The notes under the pieces: model-generated | Told to the model about the DNA's origin: nothing | Database searches by the model: none | Seen by the model: only the letters and a program-made list of their open reading frames with translations | Position numbers and translations under genes: made by a program | Source: Pedobacter frigidisoli | GTDB taxonomy: Bacteria > Bacteroidota > Bacteroidia > Sphingobacteriales > Sphingobacteriaceae | Length of the DNA: 64,000 nt | Assembly (NCBI RefSeq): GCF_004331675.1 | Contig: NZ_SJSN01000007.1 | Location: forward strand, 210,387-274,386 | Direction: 5' to 3' | In this document: one piece after another, positions 7,754 to 16,985 of the stretch | How positions within the stretch are numbered: the stretch's first letter is position 1 | Layout of the letters: every line of letters begins with the position of its first letter

Positions 7754-9259
7754 CTACAAAAACTTATTAATCGCATCCAAATATGCATTGGCTGATGCCT
7801 TTACAATATCGGTGCTAAACCCAAAACCAACGAAAGATTTCCCATTGTAATCTACTTTCATGTTTACTTTACTCACGTCATCACTTCCGCCATGCATCGC
7901 CTGAATGGTAAATTCTTTAAGTGTAATGTCTTTATCAATCAGACTCGAAATTGCGTTTATTGTAGCATCAACAGGGCCATTTCCTTCTGCTTTTGCTTCT
8001 TTTTCCTCGTTGTTATATTGAAGTTTTATATTGGCCGTCGGACTAACCAAATCACCACAAACAACCTGTAAAAAGTTTAGTTTATATCCGTTGATGTAAG
8101 ATGGAGTTTCGCCATCGCTCATTAAGAAAAGTAAATCATCATCACTGATGTCTTTTTTCTCATCAGCCAAAACCAAGAAACGTTCGTAAACATCATCAAT
8201 ATTAATTTTCTCAATATCATAATCCAAACGCTCTAAATGGTGTTTCAAAGCATGGCGACCGCTACGGGCAGTTAAAATAATATCAGCACTATTTAAACCA
8301 ACATCTTCAGGGTTGATGATTTCATAGTTTTCACGGTGTTTTAAAAATCCATCCTGGTGAATCCCTGAACTGTGCGCAAAAGCATTTTTACCAATAATGG
8401 CTTTGTTTGGCTGTACCGGCATGTGCATCATACGGCTAACCATTCCACTAATTTCAGTGAAATGTTTGCTATTGATACCCGTGTGTAAACCTAAAGCATG
8501 GGTTTTCAAAATCATCGAAACCTCTTCCAAAGCTGTGTTTCCAGCTCTTTCGCCGATTCCGTTAATGGTACATTCAATTTGGCGTGCACCATTTAAAACA
8601 CCTGCAATACTGTTTGCGGTTGCCACACCTAAATCGTTATGGCAATGAACAGAGATTATCGCTTGGTCGATATTCTTCACATTCTCCTTTAAGTAAAGAA
8701 TTTTCGAACCATATTGGTCTGGCAAACAATAACCGTTCGTATCTGGAATATTTACCACTGTTGCTCCAGCCGCAATTACGGCTTCAATCATTTGCGCTAA
8801 AAATGCGTTATCCGCTCTACCAGCATCTTCTGCATAAAATTCAACATCTTCCACAAATTTCTTTGCGTATTTTACAGCTTCAACCGCTCTTTCTAAAATC
8901 TTTTCGCGAGTGCTGTTAAACTTATACTGAATGTGCATATCCGATGCACCAATTCCGGTATGGATTCGAGGGTATTTTGCGTACTGTAAAGATTCTGCAG
9001 CTACATCGATATCGCCTTTAATTGCACGTGTTAAAGCACAAATAGTTGGGTTTTTGATGGCTTTTGATAACTCTACCACACTTTGGAAATCGCCAGGACT
9101 TGAGATAGGGAAACCAGCCTCAATTACATCAACACCCAATAATTCAAGTGCTTTTGCGATTTCAATTTTTTGATTGGTATCCAATTGGCAACCGGGGACT
9201 TGCTCGCCATCGCGTAAGGTGGTATCGAAAATATAGACTTTATTCGGGTCGTGTATCAT
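7754..9259 (-). CDS. leuA: 2-isopropylmalate synthase
   Basis: LeuA condenses acetyl-CoA with 2-oxoisovalerate, the first step special to leucine. The N-terminal barrel opens with [14 protein letters not shown] (residue 10 on) and has the metal motif [14 protein letters not shown]. The C-terminal part from about residue 390 ([16 protein letters not shown] and [18 protein letters not shown]) is the leucine-sensing regulatory domain, so feedback inhibition is expected. The length of 501 is normal. The ATG overlaps the leuB stop by one base (TAATG), so translation of the two is likely coupled. Confidence 0.97.
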   Translation of the reverse strand: MIHDPNKVYIFDTTLRDGEQVPGCQLDTNQKIEIAKALELLGVDVIEAGFPISSPGDFQSVVELSKAIKNPTICALTRAIKGDIDVAAESLQYAKYPRIHTGIGASDMHIQYKFNSTREKILERAVEAVKYAKKFVEDVEFYAEDAGRADNAFLAQMIEAVIAAGATVVNIPDTNGYCLPDQYGSKILYLKENVKNIDQAIISVHCHNDLGVATANSIAGVLNGARQIECTINGIGERAGNTALEEVSMILKTHALGLHTGINSKHFTEISGMVSRMMHMPVQPNKAIIGKNAFAHSSGIHQDGFLKHRENYEIINPEDVGLNSADIILTARSGRHALKHHLERLDYDIEKINIDDVYERFLVLADEKKDISDDDLLFLMSDGETPSYINGYKLNFLQVVCGDLVSPTANIKLQYNNEEKEAKAEGNGPVDATINAISSLIDKDITLKEFTIQAMHGGSDDVSKVNMKVDYNGKSFVGFGFSTDIVKASANAYLDAINKFL

Positions 9260-10359
9260 TATGCTTGATTTGTTGTGGTTAACTTTTGGGATAAAAATTT
9301 CATTACCAATTTGCCCATTTCAGCTGTACCTAAAACTTTAAATCGGTTGGTGGTTTGGTCGGCAATATCGTGGGTTCTAAAACCCTCTTTTAATACTTGG
9401 TCAATCGTATCGACTAATAATTTTGCTTCTTCTTTTAGTCCGAAACCAATTTCGAGCATGAGCGCTGCGGATAGGATAGAGGCTAGCGGATTGGCCAAAT
9501 CTTTACCTGCAATATCATGTGCAGAACCGTGGATTGGCTCAAAGAAACCGGTGCTTTCGCCCACTGATGCCGATGCCAGCATGCCCATTGAACCTGCAAT
9601 TTGTGAAGCCTCATCCGTTAGAATATCACCAAATAAATTTGCCGTTAAAACCACATCAAATTTCTTTGGGTTTTTAATAAGTTGCATTGCTGCGTTATCG
9701 ATAAACATGTGTTCGGTTTCCACATCAGGATATTGCTTAGCAATTTCCTGAACGGTTTCACGCCATAAGCGAGAGCTTTCCAAAACATTCGCTTTATCTA
9801 CTGAACATAATCTTTTGCTACGTTGTTGGGCTGCCTGATAAGCTTTATGTGCAATTCGTTCCACTTCGTAACGGTGGTAAATCATTAAATCAGAAGCTGT
9901 GTTTCTATCTTCAGAACGGTTTTTTTCGCCGAAATAAACATCGCCGGTTAACTCACGGAAAAACAAAATATCAGTTCCTCTTAAAATTTCTGCCTTAATA
10001 CTTGAGGCTTCAAGAAGTTCATCAAATAATAAAATCGGACGAAGATTTGCAAATAGGCCAAGTTCCTTACGGATTTTTAATAAACCTTGTTCAGGTCTAA
10101 CTTTTAAACTCGGGTCGTTATCGTATTTCGCATGACCGATTGCGCCAAAGAGGATGGCATCACTTTTTCTTGCTTTCTCTAAAGTTTCATCGGGCAGTGG
10201 TTCACCTGTAACTTCAATAGCTGCGTGACCCATTAAAGCTTCATCAAAAACAAATTCATGTCCGAAAATTTCGGCAATCTTCTCTAATGCTGCTTTTCCC
10301 CATGTGGTTACTTCGGGTCCGATACCGTCTCCAGGTATTACTAAAATGTTCTTCTTCAT
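9259..10359 (-). CDS. leuB: 3-isopropylmalate dehydrogenase
   Basis: LeuB oxidises and decarboxylates 3-isopropylmalate to 2-oxoisocaproate with NAD. The start [13 protein letters not shown], the substrate-binding arginines in [21 protein letters not shown] and the C-terminal [21 protein letters not shown] are family hallmarks. It has 366 residues, the usual size. Its stop overlaps the leuA start. Between its ATG and the upstream ABC ATPase gene lies a GTCATTGCGAGG hairpin (10374-10447) that also encodes the end of that ATPase. Confidence 0.97.
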   Translation of the reverse strand: MKKNILVIPGDGIGPEVTTWGKAALEKIAEIFGHEFVFDEALMGHAAIEVTGEPLPDETLEKARKSDAILFGAIGHAKYDNDPSLKVRPEQGLLKIRKELGLFANLRPILLFDELLEASSIKAEILRGTDILFFRELTGDVYFGEKNRSEDRNTASDLMIYHRYEVERIAHKAYQAAQQRSKRLCSVDKANVLESSRLWRETVQEIAKQYPDVETEHMFIDNAAMQLIKNPKKFDVVLTANLFGDILTDEASQIAGSMGMLASASVGESTGFFEPIHGSAHDIAGKDLANPLASILSAALMLEIGFGLKEEAKLLVDTIDQVLKEGFRTHDIADQTTNRFKVLGTAEMGKLVMKFLSQKLTTTNQA

Positions 10360-10373
10360 TCTATTATATTTGC

Positions 10374-10447
10374 CGTCATTGCGAGGTACGAAGCAATCTC
10401 CGTTAGATAGTTCCGGGCAAAAGATTGCTTCGTACTTCGTTATGACG
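10374..10447. repeat. GTCATTGCGAGG hairpin repeat, copy 2
   Basis: CGTCATTGCGAGGtACGAAGCAATCT pairs with the inverted arm AGATTGCTTCGTACTTCGTTATGACG across about 22 bases. The left half is intergenic. The right half codes for the last 14 residues and stop codon of the ABC ATPase on the minus strand. Confidence 0.9.
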
Positions 10448-11905
10448 AGTTTTGGTGATTAAACTTTCGACGATTTTTACCTCGCCGTTTTCTAATAATA
10501 TTCTTTTTTCCAAGCAGGTTGGCAGCTGCGATTCAAAATGGCCAACATAAATTAAGGTCATTCCGTTGATACATAATTCATCAACCAATTGGTTAAAATG
10601 TATTGTTTGTTGTTGGTCTAATCCCTGGCAGGGTTCATCAAGAATCAATAATTCAGGATTTTTGATGATGGTTCTCGCCAATAAAACCAATCGTTGTTTT
10701 CCCAGTGGAAGCGAGCTCAACAACTCATTTTTGCATTCCGTCAATCCGAAATATGCCACTAGTTCATCAACTTGGGTACTTTTAGTATATGGAAGTTGTT
10801 GAAACAAACCCACTGTATCATAAAAACCCGATGCGATACTCTGCCAAACGGTAGAAGCTGAATCGAAGTACCAGTGAAACTCCGGCGAGATTAAACCGAT
10901 ATGCTGTTTGATATCCCAAATGCTTTCGCCACTTCCACGTCTGTTGCCAAACAAATAAAGTTCGTTTGCATAAGACTGAGGATGGTCTCCGTTAATTAAA
11001 CTTAGCAAGGTAGATTTACCAGAACCATTATGTCCTTGCAAAAGCCACTTTTCGCCAGCTTTTACTTCCCAATTGATATTCTTTAAAACCTGTTTTTTAC
11101 CATAGCTGATATTTACATCAACCATTTTAACGGTATTTTGTGATGAATAAACAGGCGATTCTTTTAAAAAATCAGGAATTTCTTTAGCATGTTTTTCTGG
11201 ATTTGACGATTGTTCAAGTGAATCTACTTCAATTAATTGACCGTCTTTTATCTCTGCAAAGCGATTAATAGAGCTGGGTAACTCCGAATCATTACAAATC
11301 AAAATCAACTGTACACCGTCTTCCGAAACTTCATCCAATAAAATATTTAAATTTTTGCGAGATGCAGAATCCAGACCTGTGTAAGGTTGGTCGATGATTA
11401 ATAATTGTGGTTTTAACCATAAAGCCTTAACCAATTGCAGTTTTTTATGTTCTCCGCTTGATAATTCTATCAATTGCGAACTGGCAAAAGAAGAAAAGTT
11501 TAAGGCCTCTAGAATAGGTTCAACTTTATCTAAATGAAGTCTATTTTCCTTGCCATAACCAACCAATTCTGCATGAACGGTAATTGTATCTTTAGCCTGC
11601 TGACTAGTGTAACGCTGTTGATAATAAAAGTTTGCAACGCCCTCTAAGTTTTTAAACTGATACCAACTTTCTACAAATAATGCTTTGGTTGGTAAAAGAT
11701 TATCAAAATCGAAATTAATTTTAACCTCGCCAATTGCACTTAATTGCCTTGCAATAATCTTTGCCAATGAAGTTTTTCCACTTCCACTAATTCCGCCTAA
11801 TACCCAGTTTTCACCATGATTGATGGTCCAATTCAAATCCTTTAACACCGATTTTTGTTGGTATTTTAGGTTTAAATTCTGAATGGTGACGAAACTTTCT
11901 TTCAT
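10403..11905 (-). CDS. Tandem ABC ATPase, ModF-like
   Basis: The 500-residue soluble protein carries two ATPase domains. Domain 1 has Walker A GISGSGKTS and signature LSSGEHKK, but its Walker B reads LLIIDQPYTGLD, with Gln where the catalytic Glu is expected. Domain 2 has GHNGSGKST, a reduced signature LPLGKQR and a complete LLILDEPCQGLD. No membrane segment is present. The layout matches ModF/PhrA-type ATPases, whose role is poorly known. The final residues RHNEVRSNLLPGTI are encoded by a hairpin repeat and are unlikely to be ancestral. Its place between leuD and leuB is unexplained by function. Confidence 0.85.
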   Translation of the reverse strand: MKESFVTIQNLNLKYQQKSVLKDLNWTINHGENWVLGGISGSGKTSLAKIIARQLSAIGEVKINFDFDNLLPTKALFVESWYQFKNLEGVANFYYQQRYTSQQAKDTITVHAELVGYGKENRLHLDKVEPILEALNFSSFASSQLIELSSGEHKKLQLVKALWLKPQLLIIDQPYTGLDSASRKNLNILLDEVSEDGVQLILICNDSELPSSINRFAEIKDGQLIEVDSLEQSSNPEKHAKEIPDFLKESPVYSSQNTVKMVDVNISYGKKQVLKNINWEVKAGEKWLLQGHNGSGKSTLLSLINGDHPQSYANELYLFGNRRGSGESIWDIKQHIGLISPEFHWYFDSASTVWQSIASGFYDTVGLFQQLPYTKSTQVDELVAYFGLTECKNELLSSLPLGKQRLVLLARTIIKNPELLILDEPCQGLDQQQTIHFNQLVDELCINGMTLIYVGHFESQLPTCLEKRILLENGEVKIVESLITKTRHNEVRSNLLPGTI

Positions 11906-11963
11906 TTTTTTTTCTTTAGGGAATTACACCGATTAAAGTGATTTCACTGATTTTACGGGCGGT

Positions 11964-12051
11964 CGTCATTGCGAGGAACGAAGCAATCTTAAAGCGATGG
12001 GTTAAAGCCCCAAGCTATAGTAGTAGGATTGCTTCGTGCCTCGCAATGACG
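11964..12051. repeat. GTCATTGCGAGG hairpin repeat, copy 3
   Basis: CGTCATTGCGAGGaACGAAGCAATC and GATTGCTTCGTgCCTCGCAATGACG pair perfectly apart from the one variable base. The 40-base loop is unrelated to the other copies. It sits between the ABC ATPase gene and leuD. Confidence 0.93.
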
Positions 12052-12095
12052 AGTGTGTTAGCGTTAGCGTTTTAGCTTTTTTCGCTATCCGCCGT

Positions 12096-12701
12096 CTATC
12101 TTTTCTCAAACTCCTCAATCAGTTCTTTCTGCGCCAAAATGAAATCAATATCATCGTAACCGTTTATCAAACACGATTTTTTGTAAGCGTTTATTTCAAA
12201 AGATTCAGCCCCACCTAAATCCTCCCCGGTAGGGAGGACTTGCCCCTCTATAGTAACCGTTTGGTTTTCTAAGTGAACGGTTAAATTTGTTTTTGGGTTT
12301 GCTTCTACAGCTGTAAAAATTTTTTTCAAGAAATCTTCACTAACCTGAATTGGCAATAAACCATTGTTTAAAGCATTTCCTTTAAAAATATCGGCGAAGA
12401 AACTACTGATAACCACATCAAAACCTGCGTCTTGAATAGCCCAGGCAGCGTGCTCACGACTACTTCCGCAACCAAAGTTTTTTCCGGCAACTAAAACCTG
12501 ACCGCTATAAGTCGGATCATTTAAAATGAAATCTGCTTTGGGTCGATTATCATTTTCATAACGCCAATCGCGGAACAGATTTTCGCCAAAACCCTCACGA
12601 GTAGTTGCTTTTAAAAACCTCGCAGGAATAATCTGGTCGGTATCAATGTTCTCTATGTTTAAAGGCACAACTGCCGATGTTAATTTTGTGAACTTCTTCA
12701 T
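12096..12701 (-). CDS. leuD: 3-isopropylmalate dehydratase small subunit, with a repeat-derived insert
   Basis: LeuD pairs with LeuC to isomerise 2- to 3-isopropylmalate. [14 protein letters not shown] near the start and [12 protein letters not shown] around residue 77 are the family signatures. Residues about 152-164 ([12 protein letters not shown]) are encoded by the sense of a C/G-rich hairpin, CCTCCCTACCGGGGAGG, plus GATTTAGGTGGGG, which matches the intergenic C/G-rich elements here. The insert keeps frame and falls in a loop before the conserved end [19 protein letters not shown]. The protein is probably still active, since the pathway has no second copy in view. Confidence 0.95.
   Translation of the reverse strand: MKKFTKLTSAVVPLNIENIDTDQIIPARFLKATTREGFGENLFRDWRYENDNRPKADFILNDPTYSGQVLVAGKNFGCGSSREHAAWAIQDAGFDVVISSFFADIFKGNALNNGLLPIQVSEDFLKKIFTAVEANPKTNLTVHLENQTVTIEGQVLPTGEDLGGAESFEINAYKKSCLINGYDDIDFILAQKELIEEFEKR
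12211..12246. repeat. C/G-rich hairpin element inside leuD
   Basis: The element reads CCCCACCTAAATCCTCCC then CGGTAGGGAGGACTTGCC on the plus strand, with the small stem TCCTCCC/GGGAGGA. It interrupts the leuD reading frame without shifting it. Confidence 0.8.
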
Positions 12702-12707
12702 TTTATT

Positions 12708-12743
12708 AGTATCAAGTAGCGAGTATCAGGTATCAAGAACTGA
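12708..12743. repeat. TATCAAGTAG tandem-type repeat before leuD
   Basis: AGTATCAAGTAGCGAGTATC and AGGTATCAAG lie within 7 bases of the leuD start codon, so any ribosome-binding site must be inside or next to the repeat. Confidence 0.8.
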
Positions 12744-12758
12744 TATACGCCTTTTTAA

Positions 12759-13445
12759 TTATTTATTTGCGGCAAACACTACAAAATTGTAATACTGGTA
12801 ATAACAATTTGCATTTTGTAGTCCTGCATTTTCAAGCCATTCTAATTGTGGTTTCAAGGGAGCCATGATGTCAACCTTAATCCGCTCAAAGGCACTTCGT
12901 TTTTCTTCGTCTGTTAAATTCGGATTTTGCTCAACATGGTTTTTCCAGTTTTTGGTATAAATCTTTTCTGCTAATTCAGTTTCTCCTAAAATTTGGTCGG
13001 CATTAATAAACCATCCACCCGGTTTCAGTGTTTTAGCAATTTTTCCAAACAACTGTTGTTTCAATTCATTTGGCAAATGATGTATCGCTAAGCCTGAAAC
13101 CACTAAATCGTATTGGTTTTCTGACAAATCAACTGTAGCAAAATCGGCATTTAAAAAACTGATATTTTCATTTCCCTCAAAACGCTCCTCAGCTTTCTTA
13201 AGCATAGCCGTAGAAATATCTATCAGGGTTATTTTTGCATCAGGGTATTTCTCATGGAAAAACGCACTCATCAAACCGGTGCCTGCACCAACATCTAAAA
13301 TGTTTTTCACCGATTTAACTTCTTCAGATAAGGTTAAGGCAGTTCCGTAAAAATCATCAAAACAAGGAATAAGAAAACGCCTTTGCCTGTCATACTTTTC
13401 AGAGACTGCATTAAATTGGTTTTGTATTTCTTGTAATGTTTCCAT
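12759..13445 (-). CDS. Class I SAM-dependent methyltransferase
   Basis: The 228-residue protein shows motif I NILDVGAGTGLMSAFF (residues about 48-63), an acidic residue after strand 2 (ITLIDIS) and motif IV VVSGLAIHHL, with the typical KPGGWFINADQ following. These mark a Rossmann-fold methyltransferase that uses S-adenosylmethionine. The substrate cannot be read from the sequence. It lies inside the leu gene series in the same direction, 57 bases upstream of leuD, so it is probably co-transcribed. Hairpin repeats flank it. Confidence 0.9.
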   Translation of the reverse strand: METLQEIQNQFNAVSEKYDRQRRFLIPCFDDFYGTALTLSEEVKSVKNILDVGAGTGLMSAFFHEKYPDAKITLIDISTAMLKKAEERFEGNENISFLNADFATVDLSENQYDLVVSGLAIHHLPNELKQQLFGKIAKTLKPGGWFINADQILGETELAEKIYTKNWKNHVEQNPNLTDEEKRSAFERIKVDIMAPLKPQLEWLENAGLQNANCYYQYYNFVVFAANK

Positions 13446-13461
13446 TCTATTTTTTTCTTGT

Positions 13462-13524
13462 CGTCATTGCGAGGCACGAAGCAATCTCGCTTACGTAATA
13501 GATTGATTCGTACCTCGCAATGAC
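13462..13524. repeat. GTCATTGCGAGG hairpin repeat, copy 4
   Basis: CGTCATTGCGAGGcACGAAGCAATCTC and GATTGATTCGTaCCTCGCAATGAC form a long stem with a short loop, located between the methyltransferase and ABM genes. Confidence 0.93.
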
Positions 13525-13557
13525 TAGTTGGTTATGGTTTTTTGCTTTTACCTTAAG

Positions 13558-13905
13558 CTATCCCACCTCAACGTAATGTTCAACTGTTGGAAAAGGCTCA
13601 TAAAAATGATGTAATAATTTTTTCCAATCTTGGTATTCTGCCGAGTCTCTAAAACCCTTTGTATGTGATTCTAATGTTTCCCAATTTACAAGCAATATAT
13701 ATTTGTCTGATTCTTCCAAACACTTTTTTAGCTGATGCGAAATGTAACCATCCATTGAGGAAATAATTTTTTGAGCCTCGTGAAAAGCCTTTTCAAAATC
13801 GGCTGATGAACCAGCTTTTACATTTAATATCGCAACTTCTAGAACCCCCAACCCCCTAAAGGGGGCTTTTGAATTTCTATCGTTTATGCTTATTGAATTA
13901 GACAT
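13558..13905 (-). CDS. Antibiotic biosynthesis monooxygenase (ABM) domain protein
   Basis: From residue 22 on (LEVAILNVKAGSSADFEKAFHEAQ) the protein has the one-domain ABM ferredoxin-like fold, with the strand YILLVNWETLESH and a C-terminal FYEPFPTVEHY. Such proteins act as small monooxygenases or heme-binding enzymes, and many are uncharacterised. Residues 13-21 (KAPFRGLGV) are encoded by a C/G-rich hairpin, CCCCCTTTAGGGGG. ATG 13905 therefore gives a repeat-derived N-terminus. A TTG at 13851 inside the repeat would give a canonical length. Confidence 0.82.
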   Translation of the reverse strand: MSNSISINDRNSKAPFRGLGVLEVAILNVKAGSSADFEKAFHEAQKIISSMDGYISHQLKKCLEESDKYILLVNWETLESHTKGFRDSAEYQDWKKLLHHFYEPFPTVEHYVEVG

Positions 13906-13967
13906 TTTTACAATTAATTTTTATTGTGGACTTTTTCAGTTCCCCCTTTAGGGGGCTAGGGGGTTAA
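13840..13967. repeat. C/G-rich repeat pair at the ABM/leuC boundary
   Basis: Two inverted copies, ACCCCCAACCCCCTAAAGGG at 13844-13866 and TCCCCCTTTAGGGGGCTAGG at 13941-13963, face each other. The first supplies the ABM N-terminal codons and the second contains the leuC stop codon TAG (13956-13958). Confidence 0.85.
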
Positions 13968-15416
13968 CAACTCCCTCACATCTGTAATCACTCCAGTAAC
14001 GGCAGCAGCAGCGGCCGTTAGCGGACTAGCTAATAATGTCCTTGCATTTTGCCCTTGTCTGCCTTCAAAATTCCTGTTGGATGTTGAAACACAATATTTT
14101 CCTGCCGGGATTTTATCCTCATTCATTCCCAAACAAGCACTGCAACCCGGCTCACGTAATTGAAAACCGGCAGCTTCGAAAATTTTATCTAAACCTTCGT
14201 TTATTGCTTGTTGCTCTACTTGTTTTGAGCCCGGAACAATCCACACAATTACATTATCTGCTTTGTGTTTATCTTTTACAAAATCAGCAACCTCACGTAA
14301 ATCTTCAATTCGGGAGTTGGTGCAACTACCAATGAAAACGTAATCAACTGGTTTACCAATTAACGATGCGTCATCATCAAAACCCATGTAATCCAAAGCC
14401 TTTTGATAAGAAAGTTTCTCTTTTTCAGGTTGCGCATTAGTTGCAGGAATATGCTCTTGGATTCCCATTCCCATTCCCGGGTTAGTTCCGTAGGTAATCA
14501 TTGGTGCAATATCAGCTGCATCGAAAGTTAACACACTATCGAATTTCGCATCAGCATCGCTATATAATGTTTTCCAATAAGCTAAAGCTTTATCCCATTC
14601 TTCGCCTGCCGGGGCAAATTCTCTGCCTTTAATGTAATCGAAAGTGGTTTGGTCCGGCGCTATTAAACCACCTCTCGCACCCATTTCTATACTCATGTTG
14701 CAAATCGTCATACGGGCTTCCATACTTAAAGCCTCGATTGCAGAACCTGCGTACTCGATGAAATAACCCGTTCCGCCAGCTGCAGAAATTTGAGCAATGA
14801 TGTAAAGAATGATGTCTTTGGCACCAACACCTTTTCCAAGTTCGCCGTTTACTTCAATTTTCATGGTTTTAGGTTTCGATTGCAATAAACACTGCGTTGC
14901 GAAAACCTGCTCTACCTGCGATGTTCCGATACCGAAAGCGATTGCACCAAAAGCGCCATGAGTAGAAGTGTGACTATCGCCACAAACCATCGTTTTTCCT
15001 GGTAAAGTAATACCCAACTCTGGTCCGATTACGTGAACAATACCTTGAAATGGATGTCCTAAGCCATATAATTCAATCCCAAATTCTGCACAATTTTTAG
15101 TTAGCATATCCACTTGGTAGCGAGATAGCTCTTCCTTAATTGGCAATAATTGGTCTAAGGTTGGCACGTTATGGTCGGCTGTAGCCACCGTTTGTTTCTG
15201 ACGTAAAACAGGTAAACCTCTCTTGCGCAAACCATCAAAAGCCTGCGGAGAAGTTACCTCATGTATTAAGTGTGTATCAATGTATAAAATATCAGGAAAT
15301 CCTTCTTCACTTTTTACAACGTGCGAATCCCAAATTTTTTCTACTAATGTTTGCCCCACCCCGGCCCTCCCCAAAGGAGAGGGGGTAGCATGGCTTCCCG
15401 TTGGTTGTGTTAGCAT
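13956..15416 (-). CDS. leuC: 3-isopropylmalate dehydratase large subunit
   Basis: LeuC is the aconitase-family large subunit. It binds a 4Fe-4S cluster through the Cys residues of FIGSCTNSR and GCSACLGMN and shows the signature [20 protein letters not shown]. The long frame from ATG 15416 adds [20 protein letters not shown] before the normal start region [24 protein letters not shown] is encoded by a dispersed C/G-rich repeat, and a GTG at 15359 inside that repeat would give [11 protein letters not shown], the canonical start. The stop codon also lies within a repeat, so the gene is bounded by repeats at both ends. Confidence 0.95.
   Translation of the reverse strand: MLTQPTGSHATPSPLGRAGVGQTLVEKIWDSHVVKSEEGFPDILYIDTHLIHEVTSPQAFDGLRKRGLPVLRQKQTVATADHNVPTLDQLLPIKEELSRYQVDMLTKNCAEFGIELYGLGHPFQGIVHVIGPELGITLPGKTMVCGDSHTSTHGAFGAIAFGIGTSQVEQVFATQCLLQSKPKTMKIEVNGELGKGVGAKDIILYIIAQISAAGGTGYFIEYAGSAIEALSMEARMTICNMSIEMGARGGLIAPDQTTFDYIKGREFAPAGEEWDKALAYWKTLYSDADAKFDSVLTFDAADIAPMITYGTNPGMGMGIQEHIPATNAQPEKEKLSYQKALDYMGFDDDASLIGKPVDYVFIGSCTNSRIEDLREVADFVKDKHKADNVIVWIVPGSKQVEQQAINEGLDKIFEAAGFQLREPGCSACLGMNEDKIPAGKYCVSTSNRNFEGRQGQNARTLLASPLTAAAAAVTGVITDVRELLTP
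15353..15389. repeat. C/G-rich repeat at the leuC start
   Basis: On the coding strand it reads ACCCCCTCTCCTTTGGGGAG then GGCCGGGGTGGGG. It is a version of the CCCTCTCC..GGAGAGGG elements seen at 43619 and 63590. It encodes leuC residues 11-21 or supplies its GTG start. Confidence 0.85.
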
Positions 15417-15431
15417 TTTATAATTTTTTAT

Positions 15432-15464
15432 AAACCTCGCAGGTTTTAGAAACCTGCGAGGTTT
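15432..15464. repeat. Perfect palindrome AAACCTCGCAGGTTT
   Basis: AAACCTCGCAGGTTT, three bases, then AAACCTGCGAGGTTT form a 15-base-pair perfect stem in the spacer between ilvC and leuC. Without a T tract on the transcribed side it looks like a dispersed palindrome rather than a terminator. Confidence 0.85.
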
Positions 15465-15478
15465 GGTTTTGTATTTAA

Positions 15479-15503
15479 AAAGCCCCTTTCGGGGGTTTGG
15501 GGA
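15479..15503. repeat. C/G-rich element directly after the ilvC stop
   Basis: On the transcribed strand the sequence TCCCCAAACCCCCGAAAGGG GCTTTTT begins at the base after the ilvC TAA. It belongs to the CCCCTTTAGGGGG family. The CCCC/GGGG stem with a T run could also weaken or end transcription here. Confidence 0.75.
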
Positions 15504-16985
15504 TTATGCAGTTTTAATTGCTTTCATTGCAGTCATTGCTTTACGCAAAGTAGCACCAATTTGCTCTACTTCGTGCGAGCGGATAGCTTCGTTAACATCA
15601 ATTAATTTTCTGTTATCAACAGCGCCATCTTTGCCTTCGTTAAAGTTTTTACCAACTAAGTCGGTATCTACTTTAGTCATGAAATCAGCTAATAATGGTT
15701 TGCAAGCCTGGTCGAATAAATAACATCCGTACTCCGCAGTATCAGAAATAACACGGTTCATTTCGAACAATTTTTTACGGGCAATGGTGTTTGCGATAAG
15801 TGGTGTTTCATGTAACGACTCATAGTATGCAGATTCAGGTTTGATACCCGCTTGAACCATCGTTTCGAAAGCCAATTCAACACCAGCTCTAACGAAAACA
15901 ACCATCAATAAGTAGTTGTCGAAATATTCTTGCTCACCGATTTTAACATCGCCGGCAGGTGTTTTTTCGAAAGCAGTTTCACCTGTTTCAGCTCTCCATT
16001 TCAATAGGTTTTTATCACCTGCAGCCCAATCCTCCATCATTGTGCGACTAAATTCGCCGCTCATAATATCGTCTTGGTGTTTTTGGAATAACGGACGCAT
16101 AATGTCTTTCAATTCTTCCGAAATTTCGAAAGCTTTGATTTTAGCAATGTTACTTAATCTATCAACCATTGCAGTAATACCGCCTTGCTTTAACGCTTCA
16201 GTGATTACTTCAACACCATATTGAACCAGTTTAGATGCGTAACCAGCATCAATTCCTTTCTCCACCATTTTATCGAACGATAAGATAGAACCTGTTTGCA
16301 ATAAACCACAAAGAATGGTTTGCTCGCCCATTAAATCAGATTTAACCTCAGCCACGAAAGATGATTTTAAAACTCCAGCTCTGTGACCACCTGTACCAAC
16401 AGCATAGGCTTTTGCTTGAGCTAATCCTTTGCCTTGAGGGTCGTTTTCTGGGTGCACAGCAATTAAAGTTGGCACGCCAAAACCACGAACATATTCTGCT
16501 CTAACTTCACTGCCCGGGCATTTAGGTGCGACCATAATAACCGTTAAATCTTTACGGATTTGCATACCTTCTTCCACAATGTTGAAACCGTGAGAGTACA
16601 ATAATGTAGCACCATCTTTCATTAAAGGCATAATTGCATTCACCACAGCCGTATGTTGTTTATCAGGGGTAAGGTTAATTACCACGTCAGCAGTAGGAAT
16701 TAATTCTTCGTAAGTGCCAACCTTGAAGTTGTTTTCCGTTGCATTTTTCCACGAATCTCTTTTGCTTTCAATCGCCTCTTTGCGCAACGTGTAGCTTACA
16801 TCTAAACCACTATCTCTTAAATTTAAACCTTGGTTTAAGCCTTGAGCGCCGCAACCTACAATTACCAGTTTTTTGCCTTTCAAAGCGCTAACGCCATCTA
16901 AAAATTCGTTGCTTTCCATGAAATCGCAAACACCCAGCTGGTTTAATTTTTCTCTAAGAGGTAATGTGTTAAAATAATTTGACAT
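15504..16985 (-). CDS. ilvC: Ketol-acid reductoisomerase, class II
   Basis: IlvC isomerises and reduces acetolactate or acetohydroxybutyrate using NADPH and magnesium. The nucleotide loop is [20 protein letters not shown] (about residue 37 on). At 493 residues it is the long class II form with a duplicated knotted domain, as in enteric bacteria, instead of the 330-residue class I. Metal-binding segments include [11 protein letters not shown] and YESLHE. It reads into leuC through a spacer of repeats. Confidence 0.97.
   Translation of the reverse strand: MSNYFNTLPLREKLNQLGVCDFMESNEFLDGVSALKGKKLVIVGCGAQGLNQGLNLRDSGLDVSYTLRKEAIESKRDSWKNATENNFKVGTYEELIPTADVVINLTPDKQHTAVVNAIMPLMKDGATLLYSHGFNIVEEGMQIRKDLTVIMVAPKCPGSEVRAEYVRGFGVPTLIAVHPENDPQGKGLAQAKAYAVGTGGHRAGVLKSSFVAEVKSDLMGEQTILCGLLQTGSILSFDKMVEKGIDAGYASKLVQYGVEVITEALKQGGITAMVDRLSNIAKIKAFEISEELKDIMRPLFQKHQDDIMSGEFSRTMMEDWAAGDKNLLKWRAETGETAFEKTPAGDVKIGEQEYFDNYLLMVVFVRAGVELAFETMVQAGIKPESAYYESLHETPLIANTIARKKLFEMNRVISDTAEYGCYLFDQACKPLLADFMTKVDTDLVGKNFNEGKDGAVDNRKLIDVNEAIRSHEVEQIGATLRKAMTAMKAIKTA

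Noticed and set aside
13558..13905. Antibiotic biosynthesis cluster around the ABM gene
   Set aside because: The ABM fold is widespread in small proteins of many roles. The neighbours are leucine biosynthesis genes and a single methyltransferase, with no synthase genes.
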